Of a stretch of DNA of 64,000 nt, positions 56,983 through 64,000 are shown one piece after another. The notes under the pieces are model-generated. The model saw only the letters and a list, made by a program, of their open reading frames with translations, ran no database searches and was not told where the DNA came from. A program made the translations under genes and the position numbers. Every line of letters begins with the position of its first letter. Position 1 is the stretch's first letter. Origin of the DNA: Streptomyces nitrosporeus (lineage in GTDB: Bacteria; Actinomycetota; Actinomycetes; Streptomycetales; Streptomycetaceae); the NCBI RefSeq assembly GCF_008704555.1, contig NZ_CP023702.1:5618001-5682000 (forward strand). The letters are read 5' to 3'.

Positions 56983-58674
56983 ATGTCGGAACGACCTCCG
57001 CAGCGCACCCCCAACCGGCGGCTCGCTGCGCTCATCGCGGAAGCCGGATTCTCCCATGCGGGCCTCGCCCGCCGGGTTGATCAGCTGGGCCTCGAACACG
57101 GCCTCGATCTGCGGTACGACAAAACCTCGGTGACCCGTTGGCTGCGGGGCCAGCAGCCGCGTGGCACCACCCCCGCGCTGATCGCCGAGGTGTTCACCCG
57201 GCGGCTCGGGCGCAGACTCTCCGCACAGGATCTCGGCCTGGACGCGTGCGCGCCCGTCTACGCGGGACTGGAGTTCGCCGCCACCCCGGCCGAGGCCGTG
57301 GACATCGTCAGCGGTCTGTGGCGGAAGGACTCCGGCAGCCAGACGGAACTGCGCAAGATCGCCTTCACCCCCGCCGGGCTGGTCGTCCCCAGCCGCGACT
57401 GGCTGATCGGGCGGCCCGACGAATGGGTCGGCCGCGGCGAGGGGACGGGACCCGGGACCGGTGGCGCGGTCCCGCCGGCCGACCGCCCGGCCGAACCCCG
57501 CAGCGGTGCCCGCGCGGCGAGCGGCCCGCGCCCCGCGGGCGCGCCGGGCACGTTCCCCGCGGCCCGCCGGCCCGACGCCCCCCAGACCCCCGGCGGCCAC
57601 GCCTTCGGCCCCCCGCAGGGGCCCGGCCCGCACGGTCCCGGCCCGCACGGGGCCGCGGCGCACAGCGGCAGGCCCGTGCCCAGGGGCCCCGCCCCCGCCC
57701 GGCCACCGGGCCCCTCCGCCACGTCCCACCCGGCCGTCCCCCGCCAGCGGGGCACGGAGCGCGGCCCCGGCCAGCGGGTCGGCAACGGCGACATCGCCGC
57801 GCTCCACTCGGTCGGCGACCTCTTCCGGGCCCTGGACAACGCCTACGGCGGCGGCCACGCCCGCCAGGCCCTCGTCAGGTACCTGGAACACGAGACCGAG
57901 CCGATGCTCCGCGGGACGTACACCGAGGCCGTCGGACGGCGGCTGTTCTCCGCCGCCGCGGACCTGACCAGGCTGGCCGGCTGGACGTCGTACGACATCG
58001 GCGCGCACGGACTCGCCCAGCGGTACTTCGTCCAGGCGCTGCGCCTCGCGCAGGCGGCGGGCGACCGGGCGTACGGGGCCTTCGTGCTGGTCACGATGAG
58101 CCGGCAGGCGGTCTACCTCGGGCACGGCAGGGAAGCGGTCCAGCTCGCCCGGGTCGCCCAGCAGGGCATCGGCTCGGCGGCCCCGCCCGTCGTGCTCGCC
58201 CTGCTGCACGCGGTCGAGGCCCGGGGGCACGGCGTCCTCGGCGAGACCCGGGCGTGCGTCGCCGCCCTCGTACGCGCCGAACGGGCCCTGCAGAGCACTC
58301 GCACCGGTGACGAGGCGCCCTCCTGGGCCCGCCACTTCGACGAGGCGCAGCTCGCCGACGAGTTCGGCCACTGCCACCGCGACCTCCAGCAGTACCGGGC
58401 GGCGGCACAGCACGCGGAGCGGTCGCTCCAGCTGCGCGCCCCGGCGTACGCCCGGAGCAGGCTGTTCTGCCGGGTGGTGCTGGCCACCGCGCGGCTGGGG
58501 CTGGGCGAGCTCGACCAGGCCTGCCTGCTGGGGGCCGAGGCCGCCCAGCAGGCGGCGGAGATGCGCTCGGTGCGGGCGGCGGAGTACGTACGCGACTTCG
58601 AGCGGCGCCTGGAGCCCTACCGGGACGCGGTCGCCGTGCGCGGCTACCGCGACCGGGTGGCGTCCCTGGGCTGA
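56983..58674 (+). CDS. large HTH-domain regulatory protein with TPR-like C terminus
   Basis: A 563-residue protein starting MSERPPQRTPNRRLAALIAE. The N-terminal about 90 residues are a DNA-binding-like module (ARRVDQLGLEHGLDLRYDKT and TSVTRWLRGQQPRGTTPALI). A low-complexity linker rich in Pro, Gly and Ala follows (about residues 160-270). The C-terminal helical repeats look like TPRs (YFVQALRLAQAAGDRAYGAFVL, LARVAQQGI, QLADEFGHCHRDLQQYRAAA). This architecture is that of NsdA-like regulators of antibiotic production and development in Streptomyces. The 300-bp gap before it holds no gene. Confidence 0.75.
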   Translation: MSERPPQRTPNRRLAALIAEAGFSHAGLARRVDQLGLEHGLDLRYDKTSVTRWLRGQQPRGTTPALIAEVFTRRLGRRLSAQDLGLDACAPVYAGLEFAATPAEAVDIVSGLWRKDSGSQTELRKIAFTPAGLVVPSRDWLIGRPDEWVGRGEGTGPGTGGAVPPADRPAEPRSGARAASGPRPAGAPGTFPAARRPDAPQTPGGHAFGPPQGPGPHGPGPHGAAAHSGRPVPRGPAPARPPGPSATSHPAVPRQRGTERGPGQRVGNGDIAALHSVGDLFRALDNAYGGGHARQALVRYLEHETEPMLRGTYTEAVGRRLFSAAADLTRLAGWTSYDIGAHGLAQRYFVQALRLAQAAGDRAYGAFVLVTMSRQAVYLGHGREAVQLARVAQQGIGSAAPPVVLALLHAVEARGHGVLGETRACVAALVRAERALQSTRTGDEAPSWARHFDEAQLADEFGHCHRDLQQYRAAAQHAERSLQLRAPAYARSRLFCRVVLATARLGLGELDQACLLGAEAAQQAAEMRSVRAAEYVRDFERRLEPYRDAVAVRGYRDRVASLG

Positions 58675-58743
58675 CCCCGGGGGCCTGGGACCCGCCGGGC
58701 CCCGGTGCCCTCCCCGCGCGCCGTCGGCCCCGGCCCTTCCCGC

Positions 58744-60057
58744 TCACGCCGCGGCGGGCAGCGCCGTCCCGTCCGCCGGGTTCCGCCGTACGCCCAGGTC
58801 CGCCAGGATCGCCGCGGCCGCCCGCCGGCCCGAGTGCAGGGCGCCCTGCACGGTGCTGGTGTCCCGGTGGTCGCCGCACACGTACAGCCCGGCGAGCACC
58901 CGGACCGGCCGGCGCAGGTCGTGCGGCGGTGCCATCGCGGGGGCCGCCTCCGGGTCGTGGGTGGCCGCCAGGAGCTCCCAGTCGTGCGTGGGGGTGCCGT
59001 ACAGCGTGGCGAGGTGGGACCGGACCGTGCGGTCCAGGTCGGGCGGCGGGGGACCGAGCACCGTCGAGGTGATCAGGGTCCGGCCCAGGGGCGCGCGGGA
59101 CGGGTCGACCGCGCTCATCACCGCCGTGTGCGAGACCGGCCCCGACCGGTCCGCGTCCAGCAGCAGCCGGGCACCCGTCGGCGGGGGAGCGGGGGCGGTG
59201 TGGTGCAGCACCGTCACCGGGTGGAAGTCCGGTGTGCGCAGCCCCGGGAGCAGCTCGGCGGCGGCGCCCGCCCCCGTGGCCAGCAGCAGGGAACGGCAGC
59301 TCAGTTCCCCGTGCTCCTTGGTGCGTACGGAGGTGATGTCCGCGCCCGTGACGTGCACCCCGGTCCGTACCGTTCCCGCCGGCAGTGCGGCGGCCAGCAG
59401 CTCGGGCAGGGCCGAGGCCCCGCCCTCGGGCACGCACAGTCCGCCGCGCGCGTAGCTGCGCAGGACGAGATCGGCGCAGCGGCTGGAGGTGGCGAGCACG
59501 GGATCGCTGAGCAGCGCCGCGAGCAGCGGACGCAGGAACCCGTCGACCGTGCGGGGCGGGAGGCCGCGTGCCGACAGGGCGTCGAGCGCGGGCAGGTCGG
59601 GCCGGGCCAGGATCCGGGACGCCGGTGTGGTGGCGAGCCGGCTCAGCCAGGCGCCCAGCCTGGCCTGCTCGATGGCGCCGCCCAGCGGGGCCCGGGGGGC
59701 GCCCGACCGGGAGCGTGCCGCCCGCAGTGCGCCCCTTGCGCTCCGTACGTCGCCGGAACGGTAGCGGCGGCCCTGGCTGTGCACGAGCACCCCGGGGGCG
59801 AACTCCCGGAGCGCCAGGGAGCCGAGCCCCGGCGCGGTGCGCAGCTCCGGGTAGGAGGAGCTGAGCAGCGGACCGGTGCGGTCGAGCCGGAAACCGTCGG
59901 TCTCGTCGGTGGCCATCCGCCCGCCGACGCGGGGGGCGGCCTCCAGGACGCAGGTGTCCACCCCTGCGCTTATCAGCTGGTGAGCGGCTGTCAGACCGGC
60001 GATTCCGGCCCCGATGACCACCACGTCCGCGTGGTGTGCCGTATCTGCGGTGAGCAC
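58744..60057 (-). CDS. FAD-dependent amine oxidoreductase/phytoene-desaturase-like protein
   Basis: A 437-residue flavoprotein. The dinucleotide motif VVVIGAGIAGLTAAHQLISAG lies near residue 12, with the second motif EAAPRVGGRMATDET. The C terminus reads AGLYVCGDHRDTSTVQGALHSGRRAAAAIL, the FAD-binding end of the NAD(P)/FAD amine oxidase superfamily. The substrate is unknown; relatives oxidise amines, protoporphyrinogen or carotenoid precursors. The GTG at 60057 has GGGGAGG 4 nt upstream. Confidence 0.86.
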   Translation of the reverse strand: MLTADTAHHADVVVIGAGIAGLTAAHQLISAGVDTCVLEAAPRVGGRMATDETDGFRLDRTGPLLSSSYPELRTAPGLGSLALREFAPGVLVHSQGRRYRSGDVRSARGALRAARSRSGAPRAPLGGAIEQARLGAWLSRLATTPASRILARPDLPALDALSARGLPPRTVDGFLRPLLAALLSDPVLATSSRCADLVLRSYARGGLCVPEGGASALPELLAAALPAGTVRTGVHVTGADITSVRTKEHGELSCRSLLLATGAGAAAELLPGLRTPDFHPVTVLHHTAPAPPPTGARLLLDADRSGPVSHTAVMSAVDPSRAPLGRTLITSTVLGPPPPDLDRTVRSHLATLYGTPTHDWELLAATHDPEAAPAMAPPHDLRRPVRVLAGLYVCGDHRDTSTVQGALHSGRRAAAAILADLGVRRNPADGTALPAAA

Positions 60058-60413
60058 GTGCCCTCCCCGAGTCGGTACGACTGCTGGGGGGCTCCTGCCC
60101 CCACCAGGCCCCCGGAATACCGGAGTTCGCGCTTGAGGCTAAGTCGCGTGCCGCTCGGGGAGCAGTCGCGCGCGACCCGGGCACCGGTGCACGGGGTCGC
60201 ACAGTCGTTCGTCGGACGGGAGTACCGGTGCGTGGCTGTGCCACCCGGACGCAGGACGGCCGAAGAGCGCGGACGGGGAGCACGGGCGGAGCACACGCGG
60301 CCGGGAGTACGCACGGAGAGCGCGGGCGGGCAGTACGGCCGGCGGGCCCGGCCGGGGAGCGCGGGCGGGCAGGACGGGCGGCGGACCCGGCCGGAGCCGT
60401 CCGGCCGCGCCGT
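60058..60413. repeat. non-coding region with 39-bp tandem repeat
   Basis: Two 38-bp copies (60318-60355 and 60357-60394, period 39) beginning GAGCGCGGGCGGGCAG differ at about three positions. Less exact GGGAGYACG-like copies precede them from 60218. No gene is supported in this stretch. Confidence 0.65.
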
Positions 60414-61313
60414 TCAGCGCAGGGCGGCCCGGATGGCGGAGTCGATCCCCGGGAAGGCGAAGGTGAAGCCCGAGTCGAGCAGCCGCGCGGGGACCACCCG
60501 CTGACTGCCCAGGACGTCCTCGGCGAAGTCGCCGAGCGCGATCCGCAGGGCCGGCGCGGGCACGGTGAAGAGCGTCGGCCGGCGCAGCACCCGCCCCATC
60601 GCGGCCGTCACCTGGCCGTTGGTGACCGGGGCGGGCGCGGTCAGGTTGACCGGGCCGGACAGCGACCCGGTGTCCAGGATGTGCCGCATCGCCGCGATGT
60701 GGTCGTGCAGGGCGATGAAGCTCCAGTACTGCCGGCCGTCGCCGAGCCGGCCGCCCAGCCCCGCCTTGAAGAGGGGGAAGAGGCGTCCCCAGGCCCCGCC
60801 CCGCCGGGCGACGACCAGACCCGTCCGCGCGTGCACCGTACGGACACCGGCCTCCTCGGCGGCTGCCGTGGCCTCCTCCCACTCCACGCACACCGACGGC
60901 AGGAACCCGTCGCCGGGCGGCGCGCTCTCGTCGACCGCGCGGTCCCCGGTGTCGCCGTAGAAACCGATGGCGGAGCCGGCCAGCAGCACCCGGGGCGGGG
61001 TGTCGAGCGAGGCGACGGCCTCGGCGATCGCCGCCGTGCCCAGCACCCGGCTGTCCCGGATCTCCCGCTTGTACGCCTCGGTCCACCGGTGGTCGCCGAC
61101 CCCGGCCCCGGCGAGATGGACGACCGCGTCGCAGCCCACCAGGCCCGCCGCGTCGACGTACTGGCGCCGGGGATCCCACTCCACCTCGTCACCGGTGGCG
61201 GCGGGGCGGCGCACCAGGCGCACCACCTCGTGCCCGTCGGCCCGCAGCGAGCGCACGAGCGCCGCTCCGATGAGTCCGGTCGATCCGCTGACGGCGATTC
61301 GGGAGTGCGGCAT
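60414..61313 (-). CDS. NAD-dependent epimerase-like protein, TIGR01777 family
   Basis: A 299-residue Rossmann-fold protein. It starts MPHSRIAVSGSTGLIGAALV with the GxxGxxG motif, followed by DAVVHLAGAGVGDHRWTEAYKREIRDSRV in two parts, then SAIGFYGDTGDRAVDE and PVNLTAPAPVTNGQVT. This is the YfcH/SulA-type TIGR01777 family of atypical SDRs with unknown substrate. ATG 61313 was chosen; the frame continues upstream but without recognisable sequence. Confidence 0.9.
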   Translation of the reverse strand: MPHSRIAVSGSTGLIGAALVRSLRADGHEVVRLVRRPAATGDEVEWDPRRQYVDAAGLVGCDAVVHLAGAGVGDHRWTEAYKREIRDSRVLGTAAIAEAVASLDTPPRVLLAGSAIGFYGDTGDRAVDESAPPGDGFLPSVCVEWEEATAAAEEAGVRTVHARTGLVVARRGGAWGRLFPLFKAGLGGRLGDGRQYWSFIALHDHIAAMRHILDTGSLSGPVNLTAPAPVTNGQVTAAMGRVLRRPTLFTVPAPALRIALGDFAEDVLGSQRVVPARLLDSGFTFAFPGIDSAIRAALR

Positions 61314-61401
61314 GGGCCCATCCTGCCCCATGTGGCGCGGCGGACGGAGGCGGCGTGACGGAACGGAAAGGGGGAAGACCCCCGCGGGGGCGCGTGAAAC
61401 C

Positions 61402-61938
61402 ATGATCCCCATGGCGAACGCTCCGCAGTCCCTCTCCCCGTACCCCGTCCGTCCCGCCGTGCTCGCGGACGGGCCGGCGCTCGGCGTACTCGACCGGGCC
61501 ACCTGGTCCACGCTGCACGCCGTGCAGCCGGAACCGCAGCCGCCCTACGCGCCGTTCTTCGACGAACGGCACACCCCCGCCGACTTCCTCGTCGCCGAGG
61601 CGGACACGGAGGACGGAGAGCGGCACCTCACCGGCTACATCCACCTCGGCCGCCCCACCCCGCTCGCCTGCAACTCCCATGTGCGGCAGATACAGGGCCT
61701 CGCCGTGGCCGAACAGGCGCGGGGCCGCGGAGTGGCGCGGTCACTGCTCCGGGCGGCGTTCGCCGAGGCCCGGCGGCAGGGGGCCGTACGGATCACCCTG
61801 CGCGTCCTCGGGCACAACACGCCCGCACGGGCGCTCTACGCCTCGGAGGGCTTCGCCGTCGAAGGCGTGCTCCCGGGAGAGTTCTTCCTGCACGGCCGCT
61901 ACGTCGACGACGTACTGATGGGCCGCTCGCTCACCTAA
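61402..61938 (+). CDS. GNAT family N-acetyltransferase
   Basis: A 178-residue acetyltransferase. The CoA-binding region is IQGLAVAEQARGRGVARSLLRAAF (Q/RxxGxG/A as ARGRGV) and the C-terminal part is GHNTPARALYASEGFAVEGV. The start is ATG 61402; ATG 61411 is possible. The stop codon TAA (61936-61938) is also the left target-site copy of a MITE: the element inserted so that it preserved the stop. Substrate unknown. Confidence 0.87.
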   Translation: MIPMANAPQSLSPYPVRPAVLADGPALGVLDRATWSTLHAVQPEPQPPYAPFFDERHTPADFLVAEADTEDGERHLTGYIHLGRPTPLACNSHVRQIQGLAVAEQARGRGVARSLLRAAFAEARRQGAVRITLRVLGHNTPARALYASEGFAVEGVLPGEFFLHGRYVDDVLMGRSLT

Positions 61939-62128
61939 AGGCTGTCCCGTAATCCCTGGCGGGCGCGCGACGACAGCCACGGCACCTCGCGGCGTTGTCG
62001 GAACGTCCGCATACTCCCCCGGTGGCTTCGCCCGGGGGCACCCCCATACGTATGCGAACGCCCCTCCGCCTTGCGATGTACCGCGTCTGACGCCGCACGC
62101 TGCTCCACCACGGATTACGGGACAGCCT
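61939..62128. mobile_element. 190-bp MITE with 18-bp-plus terminal inverted repeats and TAA duplication
   Basis: Left end AGGCTGTCCCGTAATCCCTGG is repeated inverted at the right end (CCACGGATTACGGGACAGCCT), perfect for the first 17 bp and with few mismatches to 25 bp. It is flanked by TAA on both sides (61936-61938 and 62129-62131). No open frame is inside. The size, terminal repeats and 3-bp TNA duplication fit a non-autonomous element mobilised by an IS5-type transposase. An internal GGTGGCTTCGCCCGGGGG hairpin is present. Confidence 0.88.
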
Positions 62129-62166
62129 TAAGGTGTATTGACCCGCAGCGTTGTCGACGCGGCCTC

Positions 62167-62688
62167 TCAGAACACGCCGAAGCGGTCCCGGAGCAGGGGG
62201 AACCGTTCCGCCAGCGCCGCCTCGTCGCCCGGGTCGAGCGGGGTGCCCAGGGGCTCCGCCGGCTCGGGCGGCACCCCCGGATCGGGTGCGGCCACACCGG
62301 TCAGCTGCTCGTACGCCTCGTCCGCGGCATAGCCGAGCTCCTCGCCGTCACCGTCGAACTCCGGGTCGAAGTCCTCCAGGAGGCCGGCGAGGGAGTCCGC
62401 GTCCTGCACCGCCCCCTCGAACACCTCCCGGCCCTGCCCGATCAGCCAGCACCGGAAGGACTCGAACGCCTCGGCGTCCGCCTCACCCAGCAGCACGGCG
62501 GCGGCGCCCCACAGATCCCAGCGGTGGGCGCGGTTGTAGCGGGCCTCGAAGTGCCGTGCGAAATCCAGCACGGAGTCGGGATCGAGCTGCACCAGCCGTT
62601 CGACGAGCACATCGGCGTGTTCGTCGGGGTCGCCCCCGGCGGCCTCACGGGTGCTGTCGATGATCTCCCAGAACTCCGTCTCGTCCAT
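62167..62688 (-). CDS. DUF4240 domain protein
   Basis: A 173-residue acidic protein. It begins MDETEFWEIIDSTREAAGG and shows the DUF4240 pattern FWEII...W, LDPDSVLDFARHFEARYNRAHRWDLWGAA, EAFESFRCWLIGQGREVF and DSLAGLLEDF. The function of the domain is unknown. The Pro/Glu-rich C-terminal tail is disordered. GGAG lies 5 nt before ATG 62688. The neighbouring WYL regulator is on the same strand upstream. Confidence 0.85.
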   Translation of the reverse strand: MDETEFWEIIDSTREAAGGDPDEHADVLVERLVQLDPDSVLDFARHFEARYNRAHRWDLWGAAAVLLGEADAEAFESFRCWLIGQGREVFEGAVQDADSLAGLLEDFDPEFDGDGEELGYAADEAYEQLTGVAAPDPGVPPEPAEPLGTPLDPGDEAALAERFPLLRDRFGVF

Positions 62689-62748
62689 CACCGCTCCAGC
62701 ATCCGCCCTTGCGCCGGGTGCCGCACGCCCGGGGGCGGCGGACGGCCC

Positions 62749-63723
62749 TCAGCGGTACATGGCGTACAGGCGTGCGGCGGCCCGGCCGAAGCGCGCCCGC
62801 AGCGCGGAGGGCGCCAGCACCTCCAACTCCGGCCCCAGGCGCAGCAGCTGGTCGTAGGCGACCTCCTCCGACTCCACCGCCAGGGTCAGCGTGTGCAGCC
62901 CGTCCGCGTCCGGCCCGGCCGCCCCCGCCAGCGCCTCCTCGACGGCGGCCGGGTCCACGACGTGCGGCAACCGCGCCAGCCCCGCGCCGGACAGCCGTAC
63001 GGTCACCTCGGCACGCAGGATCGACCGGGCGAACTCCGCCGCCCGCTTTGCCCAGAAGCCCGGCAGGTCGAAGTCGAGATCCCGCTCGAACCGGGTCTCC
63101 GACACCGCGACCGCCGTGAACCGGTCGATCCGGTACACCCGGACGTCCGCGTCCCCGGCGCGGGCGCACAGGTACCAGACACCGGCCTTCAGCACGAGGC
63201 CGTACGGGGCCAGCTCCCGCTCGGTCTCCTCCGCGCCCGCCGCCCGGCGGTAGCGGGCGCGGAGGAGCCGGTCGTCCCACACGGCCTGCGCGACCGCGGG
63301 CAGCAGCCCGGGGGTGACCGGCTCGTGGAACCAGCCCGGCGCGTCCAGATGGAAGCGGCGCGCCGCGGACCGGGGAGCGTCCCGGAGGGAGGGCAGCAGG
63401 GCGGCCGCCACCTTCAGACGGGCCGCCGACGCCGCGTCGTCCAGTCCCATCTCCCGCAGCGCGGACGGCAGCCCGGACAGGAACAGCGCCTCGGCCTCGT
63501 CCCGGGCCAGCCCGGTGAGCCGGGTCCGGTAGCCGCCGACCAGCCGGTAGCCGCCGGTCCGGCCCCGGTCCGCGTACACCGGGACACCCGCCTCCGACAG
63601 CGCCTGCGCGTCCCGCGTCACCGTGCGCTCCGACACCTCCAGCTCCTCCGCCAGCTCGGCGGCGGACATCACGGACCGCGACTGGAGGAGCAGGACCATC
63701 TTGATGAGCCGGGCAGCGCGCAT
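62749..63723 (-). CDS. WYL-domain transcriptional regulator (HTH_11)
   Basis: A 324-residue regulator. The N-terminal HTH is LLQSRSVMSAAELAEELEVSERTVTRDAQALSEAG. A WYL domain follows (ARYRRAAGAEETERELAPYGLVLKAGVWYLCARA, read around KAGVWYLCA) and a C-terminal extension domain (LRAEVTVRLSGAGLARL). WYL proteins bind ligands or nucleic acid and often control DNA-damage or defence genes; here no such neighbour is seen. The ATG lies 6 nt after CACAAT, which suggests leaderless initiation. A terminator of aceE precedes it. Confidence 0.9.
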   Translation of the reverse strand: MRAARLIKMVLLLQSRSVMSAAELAEELEVSERTVTRDAQALSEAGVPVYADRGRTGGYRLVGGYRTRLTGLARDEAEALFLSGLPSALREMGLDDAASAARLKVAAALLPSLRDAPRSAARRFHLDAPGWFHEPVTPGLLPAVAQAVWDDRLLRARYRRAAGAEETERELAPYGLVLKAGVWYLCARAGDADVRVYRIDRFTAVAVSETRFERDLDFDLPGFWAKRAAEFARSILRAEVTVRLSGAGLARLPHVVDPAAVEEALAGAAGPDADGLHTLTLAVESEEVAYDQLLRLGPELEVLAPSALRARFGRAAARLYAMYR

Positions 63724-63753
63724 GCGCCCATTGTGCGGGGCCGGAAACGCGAG

Positions 63754-63793
63754 GGCGGTGCGGTGGCCGGACACGCCCGGCCACCGCACCGCC
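63754..63793 (-). terminator. aceE terminator
   Basis: GGCGGTGCGGTGGCCGG (63754-63770) pairs perfectly over 17 bp with CCGGCCACCGCACCGCC (63777-63793) around ACACGC. It is 32 bp past the aceE stop and only 31 bp before the next start codon. Confidence 0.85.
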
Positions 63794-63824
63794 TCGTTGT
63801 TCCCGCGGACCCGCGGACCCGGGA

Positions 63825-64000
63825 TCAGAGCCCGTACTTCTCGCGGGCCTCCTTGACCTTCGAGGCGGGGATCTCGCCCCGGCGCGCCAGCTGTGCCAGC
63901 GCCGCGACCGCGACCGACTGCGCGTCGACGCCGAAGTGCCTGCGGGCGCCCTCGCGGGTGTCGGAGAGGCCGAAGCCGTCCGTGCCGAGCGAGGACCAGT
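63825..64000 (-). CDS. aceE: pyruvate dehydrogenase E1 component (C-terminal end only)
   Basis: The last 58 codons of a gene entering from the right edge. The C terminus reads SSLGTDGFGLSDTREGARRHF and ends in EAREKYGL. This is typical of the homodimeric E1 subunit AceE: VTxLGTDGFGxSDTR..LRRHFEVD, then ..ALxxLA..G. It decarboxylates pyruvate and passes acetyl groups to the lipoyl arm of E2. The beginning lies outside the window. Synteny with lipA and lipB, which make the lipoyl group, is consistent with its role. Confidence 0.93.
   Translation of the reverse strand, partial: WSSLGTDGFGLSDTREGARRHFGVDAQSVAVAALAQLARRGEIPASKVKEAREKYGL

Noticed and set aside
1..64000. Search for CRISPR arrays, tRNA and rRNA genes, prophage or integrative element
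   Set aside because: No regularly spaced repeats of 25-40 bp, no cloverleaf-like sequence and no integrase or phage structural gene were seen. This was by eye only; a tRNAscan/CRISPR search would settle it.

Overview
The window is chromosomal DNA of a Streptomyces or close relative. GC is very high, third codon positions are mostly G or C, GTG starts are common (a few TTG), and several genes appear leaderless. From memory, the order glnE / malR-malEFG-agl / amylase-pullulanase / glnII / glnA / lipA-lipB / aceE follows a conserved core-chromosome block of Streptomyces coelicolor, read here in the opposite direction. No phage, biosynthetic cluster, CRISPR array, tRNA or rRNA gene was seen. The one clear mobile element is a 190-bp MITE.

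Layout. Bases 1-8.6 kb hold housekeeping and accessory genes: a cut formyl-THF cyclo-ligase-like gene, a GNAT acetyltransferase, a Nudix hydrolase, a lipoprotein, a divergent TetR/MFS pair with a strong operator, and a HemK-like methyltransferase behind a possible ATT-started small ORF. GlnE (8.7-11.7 kb) is the glutamine synthetase adenylyltransferase. From 13.5 to 21 kb lies the maltose locus: malR, divergent malE-malF-malG, an alpha-glucosidase, and a second, closely similar LacI regulator co-transcribed at its end. From 21 to 31 kb come small regulator/enzyme pairs: GlxA-type regulator/isochorismatase, SigE-family sigma factor/membrane partner, MerR/SDR and TetR/MFS. At 31.8-38.9 kb a secreted alpha-amylase is followed by a giant two-domain amylase-pullulanase. 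From 39 to 47 kb are regulators, a membrane protein with a degenerate sigma-like N terminus, a two-component system and a TipA-like MerR. From 47 to 57 kb are glnII, ArsC-like, TetR/SDR, glnA, RDD, DUF4191, lipA and lipB. The right end carries an HTH regulator, an FAD oxidoreductase, an epimerase, a GNAT gene with the MITE at its stop codon, DUF4240, a WYL regulator and the 3' end of aceE.

How the parts work together. Secreted amylase and pullulanase degrade starch and glycogen outside the cell. MalEFG imports the maltodextrins and the cytoplasmic alpha-glucosidase releases glucose. CTTGC/GCAAG motifs upstream of both malE and the amylase tie the two loci to MalR. In nitrogen metabolism, glnA and glnII both carry recognisable GlnR boxes, GlnA keeps the adenylylated tyrosine (Tyr397), and its modifying enzyme GlnE is in the same window. 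LipA and LipB make the lipoyl cofactor needed by the pyruvate dehydrogenase complex, whose E1 gene (aceE) begins the next block.

The most unusual signals are non-coding or very small: a 46-bp bipartite palindrome framing a leaderless promoter at 43.1 kb, a 30-bp perfect hairpin at 53.4 kb, the MITE, a 39-aa Cys-Cys peptide, a possible ATT-started peptide, and several regulator operators that can be read at base level.
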